DNA of 43,225 nt from Bacteroidaceae bacterium (lineage in GTDB: Bacteria; Bacteroidota; Bacteroidia; Bacteroidales; Bacteroidaceae). The notes beneath the pieces are model-generated. The model worked only from the letters and a program-made list of their open reading frames with translations, did not search any database and was not told the origin of the DNA. Shown here piece by piece: positions 29,154 through 36,582 of this stretch; positions within the stretch are counted from its first letter, which is position 1; every line of letters begins with the position of its first letter. The position numbers were made by a program, and so were the translations under genes. The DNA lies in contig JAFUVE010000025.1 in the NCBI GenBank assembly GCA_017483765.1, forward strand, positions 1 to 43,225, given 5' to 3'.

Positions 29154-29243
29154 GACGGACATACATAACTTTTCGATTTTTTCAAATGAGCAGAGTCAAG
29201 CCATGAAAAAGAGAAAATCAGCGCAGCTAAAGTAAGTCCCTAC
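29154..29243. repeat. R3 copy interrupted by about 62 bp
   Basis: GACGGACATACATAA (29154-29168) and AGTAAGTCCCTAC (29231-29243) are the two halves of R3. The intervening bases have no counterpart in the other copies and carry short inverted ends (TTTTTC/GAAAAA). Confidence 0.5.
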
Positions 29244-29271
29244 TTTTCAAACGACTATTCATTGGGAAATG

Positions 29272-29308
29272 AAAGCCATCCCGCAGTTCAGAGCTGCGGG
29301 ATGGCTTT
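29272..29308 (+). terminator. Rho-independent terminator before the EF-G paralogue
   Basis: A perfect 15-bp stem (29272-29286 with 29294-29308, GC-rich, 7-base loop) is followed by TTGTTTTG. It lies 275 bp after the cohesin-like gene and probably ends its transcript. Between 28998 and 29271 only repeats are seen. Confidence 0.8.
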
Positions 29309-29370
29309 TGTTTTGTCAAAATATGTTATACAACATAAAACACGAGGTGCGATATATCATGAAAAAAGTG

Positions 29371-29378
29371 TAATTTTG
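29371..29378 (+). promoter_or_regulatory. Candidate -7 promoter element for the EF-G paralogue
   Basis: TAATTTTG is an exact TAnnTTTG, 72 bp before the ATG. No TTTG lies at the -33 distance, which would suit activator-dependent expression. Confidence 0.45.
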
Positions 29379-29450
29379 TAAGCATTATACGCAGACTAGA
29401 AATAACACCGATGAACCAAACAATTTAATTAACAATAAGTCCTAATCATT

Positions 29451-31610
29451 ATGAAAATTTATCAGTCGAAAGAGATTAAAAACATCGCGTTGCTTGGCAA
29501 TGACGGTGCGGGCAAGACCACTTTGACCGAGTCCTTGCTCTTCGAAGCTGGCCAGATCCAGCGCAAAGGTCGTATCACCCAGAAGAACACCGTAAGTGAC
29601 TATTTCCCAGTGGAGCACGAATACGGCTATTCTGTTTTTTCAACAGTATTCCATGTAGAATACAACGGTAAGAAACTGAACATCATAGACTGTCCGGGCA
29701 GTGACGACTTCTGTGGCGCCGCCCTGACCGCGATGACAGTGACCGACACTGCCATATTGCTGATCAACGGTCAGTATGGCCCTGAAGTAGGCACTCAGAA
29801 CCACTTCCGCTACACAGCCAATCTGAACAAGCCGGTGATTTTCCTGATCAACCAGCTTGACTCAGAGAAATGCGACTACAACCAGTGCGTGGAGAAGCTT
29901 CGCGAACTCTACGGACAGAAAATCATACAAATACAGTATCCCCTCAACGAAGGTCCGGACTTCAACTCCATGATTGACGTGCTGCTGATGAAGAAGCTGA
30001 CATGGAAGCCAGAAGGAGGCGCACCTATCATCGAGGACATCCCAGCCAGCGAGCTCGACAAAGCCACAGAACTGCACCACGCTCTCGTAGAAGCAGCCGC
30101 TGAGAACGACGAAGGCCTGATGGAGAAGTTCTTCGAGGAGGAAGTGCTGACCATCGACGAGATGCGTGAAGGAATCCGCAAGGGACTTGCCGCCCGTGGT
30201 ATGTTCCCGGTGTTCTGCGTGTGCGCAGCCAAGAACATGGGCGTACACCGACTCATGGAGTTCCTCGGCAACGTCGTTCCATTCGTTGACGAGATGCCGG
30301 CAGCCGTTACACGAACCGGAGAAGAGGTAAAGCCCGACAGCAACGGTCCTACCGCCCTCTATTTCTTCAAGACCGCCAACGAGCCCCATATCGGCGGCGT
30401 TCAGTACTTCAAGGTGATGAGCGGAAAGGTACATGAGGGCGACGACCTTCTGAATGTGGACCGCGGCTCGAAAGAACGTATCGCTCAGCTGTACATCTGC
30501 TCGGGTGCCAACCGCACCAAGGTGGAGGAACTCGTGGCAGGCGACATCGGCTGCTCCGTGAAACTGAAGGACGTACGTACCGGCAACACCCTTGTAGGCA
30601 AGGACTGCGACTACAGCTTCGACCTCGTGAAATACCCTGCTCCACGCTATATCCGCTCGGTACGTCCAGAGAACGAGAGCGACAGTGAGAAGATGATGAG
30701 CGCCATCCAGAAGATGGCTCAGGAAGACCCGACATGGGTGCTTGAGCAGAGCAAGGAATTGCGCCAGACCCTCATCAAAGGCCAGGGCGAGTTCCACCTG
30801 CGCACACTGAAATGGCGTATGGAGAATAACGAGAAGATCAACATCATCTACGACGAGCAGAAGATCCCTTACCGCGAGACCATCACGAAGGCCGCCCGTG
30901 CCGACTACCGTCACAAGAAGCAGTCAGGTGGTGCCGGCCAGTTCGGTGAGGTTCACCTGATTGTAGAGCCATACAACGAAGGCGACCCGGATCCAGTAAG
31001 CTACAAGTTCGGCGGTCAGGAGTTCAAGATCAACTGCAAGAGTAAGGAAGAAATCGACCTTGAATGGGGCGGCAAGCTCGTGTTCATCAACTCTGTGGTC
31101 GGTGGTGCCATCGATACGCGCTTCATGCCTGCCATCCTGAAGGGAATCATGGGTAGAATGGAGCAAGGCCCTCTGACTGGCAGCTACGCCCGCGACGTAC
31201 GCGTAGTAGTATACGACGGAAAGATGCACCCGGTAGACTCTAACGAGCTCTCGTTCATGCTCGCCGGCCGTAATGCCTTCAGCGATGCGTTCAAGCAGGC
31301 CGGTCCGAAGCTGCTGGAGCCTATCTACGACGTGGAGGTGCTCGTGCCGAGCGACAAGATGGGCGACGTGATGAGTGACATCCAGGGCCGCCGCGGCATG
31401 ATCATGGGAAGCTCGAGCGAGAGCGGCTACGAGAAGTTGCAGGCCAAGGTGCCATTGAAGGGACTGGCCAACTACTCTACCTCACTCTCTGCCATCACAG
31501 GCGCACGCGGTTCCTTCTCCATGAAGTTCTCCAACTATGAGCTTGTGCCGACCGACGTTCAGAACCAGCTCATCAAGGAGTTCGAGGCTCAGAACAAGGA
31601 CGAGGACTAA
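29451..31610 (+). CDS. fusA2: EF-G paralogue (EF-G2 type) with degenerate GTPase centre
   Basis: A 719-residue protein with the full EF-G domain order: G domain (1 to about 285), domain II (about 300-390), III, IV (KKQSGGAGQFGEVHLIVEPY, about 490) and V (ending ITGARGSFSMKFSNYELVP). The P-loop GNDGAGKTT is intact. The G3 motif reads DCPGSDDF, so the catalytic histidine of DTPGH is Ser84. The switch I RGIT motif is replaced by EYGYSVFST (about 57-65), and G4 is NQLD (133-136) instead of NKxD. These changes fit the EF-G2 of Bacteroides thetaiotaomicron, reported to support translation without GTP hydrolysis under carbon limitation and important for gut colonisation. It would act at the ribosome in translocation. 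rprX follows in the same direction after a terminator. Confidence 0.9.
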   Translation: MKIYQSKEIKNIALLGNDGAGKTTLTESLLFEAGQIQRKGRITQKNTVSDYFPVEHEYGYSVFSTVFHVEYNGKKLNIIDCPGSDDFCGAALTAMTVTDTAILLINGQYGPEVGTQNHFRYTANLNKPVIFLINQLDSEKCDYNQCVEKLRELYGQKIIQIQYPLNEGPDFNSMIDVLLMKKLTWKPEGGAPIIEDIPASELDKATELHHALVEAAAENDEGLMEKFFEEEVLTIDEMREGIRKGLAARGMFPVFCVCAAKNMGVHRLMEFLGNVVPFVDEMPAAVTRTGEEVKPDSNGPTALYFFKTANEPHIGGVQYFKVMSGKVHEGDDLLNVDRGSKERIAQLYICSGANRTKVEELVAGDIGCSVKLKDVRTGNTLVGKDCDYSFDLVKYPAPRYIRSVRPENESDSEKMMSAIQKMAQEDPTWVLEQSKELRQTLIKGQGEFHLRTLKWRMENNEKINIIYDEQKIPYRETITKAARADYRHKKQSGGAGQFGEVHLIVEPYNEGDPDPVSYKFGGQEFKINCKSKEEIDLEWGGKLVFINSVVGGAIDTRFMPAILKGIMGRMEQGPLTGSYARDVRVVVYDGKMHPVDSNELSFMLAGRNAFSDAFKQAGPKLLEPIYDVEVLVPSDKMGDVMSDIQGRRGMIMGSSSESGYEKLQAKVPLKGLANYSTSLSAITGARGSFSMKFSNYELVPTDVQNQLIKEFEAQNKDED

Positions 31611-31670
31611 TCGTTTGAAGTTTGAAGTTTTGGTTAGCCCCAAAGCATAATACTTATCAAAACAACAATT

Positions 31671-31705
31671 AAAAAATCAGCAAATGTTAAATTTGCTGAT
31701 TTTTT
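31671..31705 (+). terminator. Terminator after the EF-G paralogue
   Basis: A 15-bp stem (31671-31685 with 31691-31705, core ATCAGCAAAT) with a 5-base loop, running into eight T residues. It lies 61 bp after the stop. Confidence 0.85.
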
Positions 31706-31835
31706 TTATATTTTTAAGTAAAAAAGTTATCAAACATTATAATAAACGGAATCTTTTCCGTTATTTTGTCATAAATAAGAATCAAAAAACTAACAAACAA
31801 AACTGCCAACGACTCCCGTCGTCAAGACCACAAAA

Positions 31836-33335
31836 ATGAAACGCAGAACAATCATCATACTGGCCATCGTGATGGGCATTTCCTTCATCAGTCTGCTGGT
31901 GATGCAGTTTGGCTATGTAGAAGAGATTGTGACGACCCGCCGCGTGCATTTCGAGGAGAGCGTGGAGCGTGCACTGAACAGCGTGAGCCACAACATGGAA
32001 GTCATCGAGACGGCACAGTACATGGAAGACAAGTTCAGCGGTATGACCGCCGTTGCCGACTCCGTGCTCGAGCAGAACGACTCGATACTTCAGCAAACAG
32101 AGCGGAACATCCACATAGACCAGGACAAGCGTACAAGACGTCAGGCACCAGATTTCAACAAGGCATTAATCACCCGGCACTCCAACCGCGCCATCTCGGC
32201 AGACTCCACCCTTCTGAAACGATATGTTTACAATCAGAACTTGATGGACTCCCTGATTCTGCTCATGCTCTACTCCGCAAACGACCGTCCTCTCCAAGAC
32301 CGTATAGACTTCGGTCGGCTGGACCAGAACATCCGCTATGAGCTGGCCAACCACGCCATAGAACTCGACTACCATTTCGCCGTATATAACAGCAACGGAA
32401 AGCTGATTTACAAATGCTCGGACTACGCTGAGGATGACGGAAGCCAGAAATTCTCCCAAAGCCTGTTCAAATACGACCCCGTGGACCAGCAAGGGGTGCT
32501 GACCGTCGTGTTCCCCGATGCAAGGAAACACATGTTCCGCTCCCTCGGTTTCATGATTCCATCCATCGTCTTCACCCTGATATTGTTGCTCACCTTCATC
32601 ATCACGATGATCCTGGTGTTCCGCCAGAAGAAACTGTCGGAAGTGAAGAATGACTTCATCAACAACATGACCCACGAGTTCAAGACACCGATCTCGTCCA
32701 TCTCGCTGGCTGCTCAGATGCTGGGCGACGAAAGCGTGCCGAAGACACCTAAAATGTTGAAACGGCTGGTGGACACCATCAACGACGAGACGAAACGCCT
32801 GAGATTCCAGGTGGAGAAAGTGCTTCAGCTGTCGATGTATGAGAATCAGAAGGCCAATCTGAATATGGTGGAGCTGAACGTGAACGAACTGATTATCGGC
32901 ATCGTGAAGACCTTCACACTGAAAGTGGAGAAAAACGGTGGAAAAATTGTTCCACATCTGAATGCCCAGGATTCGGTCATCCTCGCCGACGAGATGCACA
33001 TCACAAACGTGATTTTCAACTTGATGGACAACGCCGTGAAATACAAACGAGAGGACAGCCAGCTGGAACTGACGGTGTCGACAAAGAACGACTCAAAATA
33101 CCTCTATATCAAAATCCGCGACAACGGCATAGGCATCAAGAAAGAAAATCTGAAGAAAATATTCGAGAAGTTCTACCGAGTCGGTACAGGCAACCGCCAC
33201 GACATCAAGGGTTTCGGACTTGGACTGGCTTACGTGAAGAAAATCGTGACAGACCACAAGGGCACCGTTAGCGCAGAAAGCGACTTCGGCATTGGAACAA
33301 CATTCACGATCAAGCTTCCGCTGCTGTACAGTTGA
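31836..33335 (+). CDS. rprX: Sensor histidine kinase RprX
   Basis: A 499-residue inner-membrane kinase. Two transmembrane helices (about 5-25 and 236-262) enclose a periplasmic sensor of about 210 residues. The HisKA motif NNMTHEFKTPISS carries the phospho-accepting His280. The HATPase_c domain shows the N box (NLMDNAVKYKR), G1 (IRDNGIGI), F box (FEKFYRVG) and G2 (GFGLGLAYVKKI). Sequence style and the rprY neighbour match RprX of Bacteroides fragilis, a two-component system identified through altered tetracycline response; its natural signal is unclear. The regulator gene follows 332 bp downstream, an unusually wide gap for such a pair, filled with duplications. Confidence 0.9.
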   Translation: MKRRTIIILAIVMGISFISLLVMQFGYVEEIVTTRRVHFEESVERALNSVSHNMEVIETAQYMEDKFSGMTAVADSVLEQNDSILQQTERNIHIDQDKRTRRQAPDFNKALITRHSNRAISADSTLLKRYVYNQNLMDSLILLMLYSANDRPLQDRIDFGRLDQNIRYELANHAIELDYHFAVYNSNGKLIYKCSDYAEDDGSQKFSQSLFKYDPVDQQGVLTVVFPDARKHMFRSLGFMIPSIVFTLILLLTFIITMILVFRQKKLSEVKNDFINNMTHEFKTPISSISLAAQMLGDESVPKTPKMLKRLVDTINDETKRLRFQVEKVLQLSMYENQKANLNMVELNVNELIIGIVKTFTLKVEKNGGKIVPHLNAQDSVILADEMHITNVIFNLMDNAVKYKREDSQLELTVSTKNDSKYLYIKIRDNGIGIKKENLKKIFEKFYRVGTGNRHDIKGFGLGLAYVKKIVTDHKGTVSAESDFGIGTTFTIKLPLLYS

Positions 33336-33337
33336 TT

Positions 33338-33507
33338 TTTAGTTTAAAGTTTAATGTTTAATGTTTAAAGTGAAGTTACTTTTGGTGATGACACCCGACA
33401 CGAGGGGCGTTGCAGGACTGATATTTAGTTTAAAGTTTAATGTTTAATGTTTAAAGTAAGTTACTTTTGGTGATGACACCCGACACGAGGGACGTTGTAC
33501 GGCTGAG
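33338..33507 (+). repeat. Tandem duplication of about 84 bp between rprX and rprY
   Basis: Bases 33338-33420 and 33424-33507 repeat each other with a single-base deletion and a few substitutions. Each unit has AGTTTAAAGTTTAATG reiterations followed by TTACTTTTGGTGATGACACC and CGACACGAGG. The AT-rich half also occurs at about 22103-22133 upstream of susA. Confidence 0.8.
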
Positions 33508-33580
33508 GGACGGAGTGCCACACTTCAAGGACGAAAGGAGCGAAAAGGGACCGCTGATAAAACAAAGAACAATAAAAAAT

Positions 33581-33659
33581 AGAGAAAAAAACAAGAATAA
33601 AACAATATACTATTAAAACATAGAAGAAAACAAGAATAAAACAATAAATTATTAAAACA
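33581..33659 (+). repeat. Second tandem duplication directly before rprY
   Basis: Bases 33581-33620 and 33622-33659 are near-identical units containing ACAAGAATAAAACAATA and ATTAAAACA. The second ends 8 bp before the rprY ATG, so this is the rprY leader. No -33/-7 pair is recognised there. Confidence 0.75.
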
Positions 33660-33667
33660 GAGAAATT

Positions 33668-34378
33668 ATGGAAGAAAAATTTGATGACGTAAAGATTCTC
33701 CTTTGCGAGGACGACGAGAATCTGGGTATGCTTCTCAGGGAGTACCTGGAGGCAAAGGGATTTCAGGCAGACCTGTGCGTTGACGGAGAGGAAGGCTATA
33801 ACGCATTCTGTTCGAACAAATACGACCTGTGCATCCTCGACGTGATGATGCCAAAGATGGACGGCTTCACGCTCGCCAGCAAAATCCGCGAGCTGAATGC
33901 CGAGGTTCCATTTATTTTCCTGACAGCCAAGACGCTGATTGACGACATACGCGAAGGATTTGAGATTGGCGCCGACGACTACATCACCAAGCCGTTCAGG
34001 ATGGACGTGGTGGTTCTCCGCATTGAGGCTATCCTCCGTCGTGTTCGCGGAAAGCAGAACAAGAATGAGACTGTGAGAAACATCGGCAAGTTCGTGTTCG
34101 ACACCCAGAAGCAGATGCTCACGATTGACGGTGAGGAAAAGAAGCTGACGACGAAGGAAGCCGAGCTGCTGACACTGCTGAGCAACAAGGTGAATGAGCT
34201 GTTGCCACGCGAATATGCGCTGAAAGCTATCTGGATAGACGACAACTACTTCAACGCCCGCTCTATGGACGTGTACATCACGAAGCTGAGGAAACTGCTG
34301 AGCCAGGATCCATCCGTCCAGATTCTCAACGTACACGGAAAAGGCTACAAACTTGTGATTTCCGGCGAGGAGGCATAG
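33668..34378 (+). CDS. rprY: OmpR-family response regulator RprY
   Basis: A 236-residue cytoplasmic DNA-binding regulator. The receiver domain (about 8-120) has the acidic pair CEDD (14-16), phospho-acceptor Asp58 in LCILDVMMPKMDG, Thr in FLTAKT and Lys in YITKPF. The C-terminal winged helix (about 135-232) shows LTTKEAELLTLLSNKVNELLPREYAL and NARSMDVYITKLRKLL with VHGKGYKL. It pairs with RprX upstream. RprY homologues have been linked with oxidative stress and sodium or tetracycline responses in other Bacteroidales; the target genes here are unknown. The start at 33668 has an A-rich leader without Shine-Dalgarno. Confidence 0.92.
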   Translation: MEEKFDDVKILLCEDDENLGMLLREYLEAKGFQADLCVDGEEGYNAFCSNKYDLCILDVMMPKMDGFTLASKIRELNAEVPFIFLTAKTLIDDIREGFEIGADDYITKPFRMDVVVLRIEAILRRVRGKQNKNETVRNIGKFVFDTQKQMLTIDGEEKKLTTKEAELLTLLSNKVNELLPREYALKAIWIDDNYFNARSMDVYITKLRKLLSQDPSVQILNVHGKGYKLVISGEEA

Positions 34379-34398
34379 AGAACTTTGAAGTTTGAATT

Positions 34399-34494
34399 GT
34401 GAGCCTACATGAGTCATACCTACCTCTTACTTACAGGTTTTCCAGAGCCTTCTGACAGGGATGGGATTGAAAGAATGGCAGGCTCACATTTTTT
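34399..34494 (+). other. Possible structured 3' region or small RNA after rprY
   Basis: GTGAGCCT (34399-34406) pairs with AGGCTCAC (34480-34487), which runs into ATTTTTT. The 73 bases between can form smaller helices (for instance CAGAGCCTTCTG). It could be a branched terminator or a short processed RNA. Confidence 0.35.
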
Positions 34495-34536
34495 GGGAAT
34501 ATCAATATTAAGAATACAACAAGGACGTGTTAACTA

Positions 34537-34557
34537 AAGGCATGTTCTAATAATTAA
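34537..34557 (+). repeat. Solo end of the R2 element
   Basis: These 21 bp (AAGGCATGTTCTAATAATTA plus one A) are identical to the left end of the 36401 element, without any further R2 sequence. Confidence 0.65.
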
Positions 34558-34575
34558 CCAGAATATATAACCAAA

Positions 34576-34605
34576 AAAGAGGGTGTGGCAAGCCACACCC
34601 TCTTT
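34576..34605 (-). terminator. Terminator of the small membrane protein gene
   Basis: A perfect 14-bp stem (34576-34589 with 34592-34605, AAAGAGGGTGTGGC arm). On the minus strand it runs into TTTTTT, so it mainly serves the 34660-34875 gene; it may also stop rprY read-through. Confidence 0.8.
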
Positions 34606-34659
34606 ATTCGTTTTGCACGTTATATTGATAATAAAACTGCTTATGACAAAATCGTACTC

Positions 34660-34875
34660 CTACTTGTCGTCCTCCGGCACTTCGTCGAGGGGCAGACGCT
34701 TGTTCATGATGATATGAACGATAAGTCCTCCGATGCAGAGCAGCAAAGCGCAAAGGATATAGATGTTGAAAGGAGTCTCAAGCAGCCCTGTAGCAAAGAA
34801 GCATGCGATGATAAGCATAATTGCACCGAGAAGAATCATTCCCGTGCCAAGAAGTTTCATAGGATTTGTTTTCAT
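34660..34875 (-). CDS. Small two-helix membrane protein
   Basis: A 71-residue protein with two hydrophobic helices (about 9-29, LGTGMILLGAIMLIIACFFATG, and about 37-57, IYILCALLLCIGGLIVHIIM) and a charged C-terminus (NKRLPLDEVPEDDK). It has no recognised family. Support for a real gene comes from its membrane-protein composition, its own terminator and the absence of overlapping genes. An internal ATG at 34860 is an alternative start. It is convergent with rprY and divergent from rpsF. The function is unknown. Confidence 0.65.
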   Translation of the reverse strand: MKTNPMKLLGTGMILLGAIMLIIACFFATGLLETPFNIYILCALLLCIGGLIVHIIMNKRLPLDEVPEDDK

Positions 34876-35037
34876 TTTTATAAGTTGTTTTAGATTTTAT
34901 TTCGATTAGAAACATATGGTAAACCCATATCAAATGCAAAATAACACATTTTTGATGAAAAAACGAAACTTTTTGGTGATTTTTTTTCAAAAAAAGCAAA
35001 TAATGTTGATTTTTTGAAAATTAAAGGGTAAAAATGG

Positions 35038-35067
35038 TTGTTAAACCAGAAAAAAGTTGTAACTTTG
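35038..35067 (+). promoter_or_regulatory. rpsF operon promoter
   Basis: TTG at 35038-35040 and TAACTTTG at 35060-35067 have a 19-bp spacer, and the -7 element is exact. The 18 bp GAAAAAAGTTGTAACTTT here recur just before the gene at 39787, which suggests a shared strong promoter core. Confidence 0.65.
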
Positions 35068-35135
35068 CATCCGCTTTTGCGTCTAAAGGCTGAAGCATGA
35101 GATAATAAACATAAAAACAACATTAATTATTGATT

Positions 35136-35480
35136 ATGAATCAGTACGAAACCGTTTTCATTTTAACTCCCGTTTTGTCTGACGATCAGATGAAGGAAGC
35201 GGTAGACAAGTTCAAGGGTGCCCTGACGGCTGCCGGCGCTGATGTGTTCAGCGATGAGAACTGGGGTCTGCGTAAACTGGCATATCCAATTGAGAAGAAG
35301 ACCACAGGCTTCTACATCATGCTGGAATACAAGGCAGCTCCGGAAGTGATTAAGAATTTTGAGTTACAGTTGCGTCGTGACGAGCGTGTAATCCGCTTCA
35401 TGACCGTGAAGAACGAGAAGTATGCAGCTCAGTATGCAGAAAAGCGTCGCAACAAGTTCGCTAAAAAAGAGGAGGCTTAA
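35136..35480 (+). CDS. rpsF: 30S ribosomal protein S6
   Basis: A 114-residue S6 protein of the small-subunit platform, which binds 16S rRNA together with S18. The family start [19 protein letters not shown] is clear, followed by [23 protein letters not shown] and [13 protein letters not shown]. The ATG at 35136 is preferred over a TTG two codons upstream. First gene of the rpsF-rpsR-rplI operon, with rpsR 2 bp downstream. Confidence 0.96.
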   Translation: MNQYETVFILTPVLSDDQMKEAVDKFKGALTAAGADVFSDENWGLRKLAYPIEKKTTGFYIMLEYKAAPEVIKNFELQLRRDERVIRFMTVKNEKYAAQYAEKRRNKFAKKEEA

Positions 35481-35482
35481 TT

Positions 35483-35752
35483 ATGGCAGCACAGACATCA
35501 GAAATCCGTTATTTAACCCCTACGACAGTAGACGTTAAGAAAAAGAAGTATTGTCGTTTCAAGAAGAGCGGCATCAAGTACATCGACTACAAAGATCCTG
35601 AGTTCCTGAAGAAGTTCTTGAACGAGCAAGGCAAGATTCTTCCCCGCCGAATCACTGGTACTTCCCTGAAATACCAGCGTCGCGTTGCTCAGGCTGTAAA
35701 GCGTGCACGCCAGATTGCATTACTTCCATTTGTAACAGACTTGATGAAATAA
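35483..35752 (+). CDS. rpsR: 30S ribosomal protein S18
   Basis: An 89-residue S18, partner of S6 on the small subunit. Conserved [20 protein letters not shown]-like [32 protein letters not shown] and IALLPFV are present. A GAGGAGG sequence within the end of rpsF serves as Shine-Dalgarno. rplI follows after 13 bp. Confidence 0.96.
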   Translation: MAAQTSEIRYLTPTTVDVKKKKYCRFKKSGIKYIDYKDPEFLKKFLNEQGKILPRRITGTSLKYQRRVAQAVKRARQIALLPFVTDLMK

Positions 35753-35765
35753 GAAAGGAGGCCCT

Positions 35766-36332
35766 ATGAAAATTATAATGAAGAAAGATCTCCTGGGCTT
35801 AGGCTACAAGGATGAGGTCCTGACAGTGAAGGACGGATACGGACGAAATTATCTTCTCCCTCAGGGATACGCAGTTCTTGCCACTCCAAGCGCATTGAAG
35901 GCACTGGAAGAGGAAAAGAAGCAGCGTGCCCACAAGATTGCCAAGATCAAGGCAGACGCAGAGGCAAAAGCCGCTCAGTTCGAGGGTGTGAAACTGACCA
36001 TCGTGGCAAAGGTGTCAGACGGTCGAAACATCTATGGTTCTGTAGGTGCTCCTCAGCTTGTTGAGGCACTGGCAGCCCAGGGACTGGAAGTAGACCCGAA
36101 GCAGATCAGCTTCAAGTCAGTGAAAGAGCTTGGCAGCTATGTTGCTCCTATCCACTTCCACCGCGAAGTGACCGTTCAGGTTCCATTCGACGTGGTGAAC
36201 GAGGACGGCACAATGAGCGCCAAGAAAGAGGAAGTCGTTGAGACACCTGCTCCCACAGCAGAGGAGACCGCTGAGGCAGAGGCTGTTGAAGACCTGGAGG
36301 CAGGAGAAGTTCCAGCTGCTGAAGAAGCATAA
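35766..36332 (+). CDS. rplI: 50S ribosomal protein L9 with acidic C-terminal extension
   Basis: A 188-residue L9, which binds 23S rRNA at the base of the L1 stalk. The N-terminal motif MKIIMKKDLLGLGYKDEVLTVKDGYGRNYLLPQGYA is standard, followed by the long connecting helix and the C-terminal domain (VSDGRNIYGSVGAPQL, GSYVAPIHFHREV). Bacterial L9 is usually about 150 residues; the extra 38 or so are acidic and alanine/proline-rich (EEVVETPAPTAEETAEAEAV...). A strong Shine-Dalgarno (AAAGGAGG) precedes the ATG, unusual in this AT-leader organism. A terminator follows the stop. Confidence 0.96.
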   Translation: MKIIMKKDLLGLGYKDEVLTVKDGYGRNYLLPQGYAVLATPSALKALEEEKKQRAHKIAKIKADAEAKAAQFEGVKLTIVAKVSDGRNIYGSVGAPQLVEALAAQGLEVDPKQISFKSVKELGSYVAPIHFHREVTVQVPFDVVNEDGTMSAKKEEVVETPAPTAEETAEAEAVEDLEAGEVPAAEEA

Positions 36333-36360
36333 GACACAACACAAAGATACAATCATTCAG

Positions 36361-36390
36361 AAACATCCATACAAGCAGTATGGATGTTTT
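36361..36390 (+). terminator. Terminator of the rpsF-rpsR-rplI operon
   Basis: A 12-bp stem (36361-36372 with 36378-36389, arm AAACATCCATAC) with a 5-base loop, followed by a run of T. Confidence 0.85.
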
Positions 36391-36400
36391 TTTTATTGTT

Positions 36401-36582
36401 TAAGGCATGTTCTAATAATTAATAAATCCAAGAGAATTATCTTTGCCTGTGTTTGCCCCTTTTTGGCATCTTTACTCTTAACCTCTTGAACCGTAGCTCG
36501 CTACGCTTCTGCGAGTTTGCGAGCAAATCTGCTCAAAAATAGTCTAAACACAGCCTAAAGCTAATTTTTAGAACCTGCCTTA
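36401..36582. mobile_element. MITE-like element R2 with 22-bp terminal inverted repeats
   Basis: The left end 36401-36422 (TAAGGCATGTTCTAATAATT...) and the right end 36561-36582 are inverted copies with three mismatches in 22 bp. The inverted similarity continues inwards (CTTTGCCTGTGTTT against CTTTAGGCTGTGTTT). The 182-bp unit has no coding capacity, which fits a non-autonomous element. Parts recur at 3656-3713 and 34537-34557. Its right end overlaps the last codons of the neighbouring minus-strand gene. No target-site duplication is obvious. Confidence 0.6.

Noticed and set aside
29862-30914. 350-codon minus-strand frame opposite the EF-G paralogue
   Set aside because: The EF-G reading is conserved throughout; the antisense product is H/L/V-rich without motifs.
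33461-34417. 318-codon minus-strand frame opposite rprY
   Set aside because: rprY shows a complete receiver and winged-helix domain; the antisense C-terminus is low-complexity translation of the duplicated AT-rich leader.
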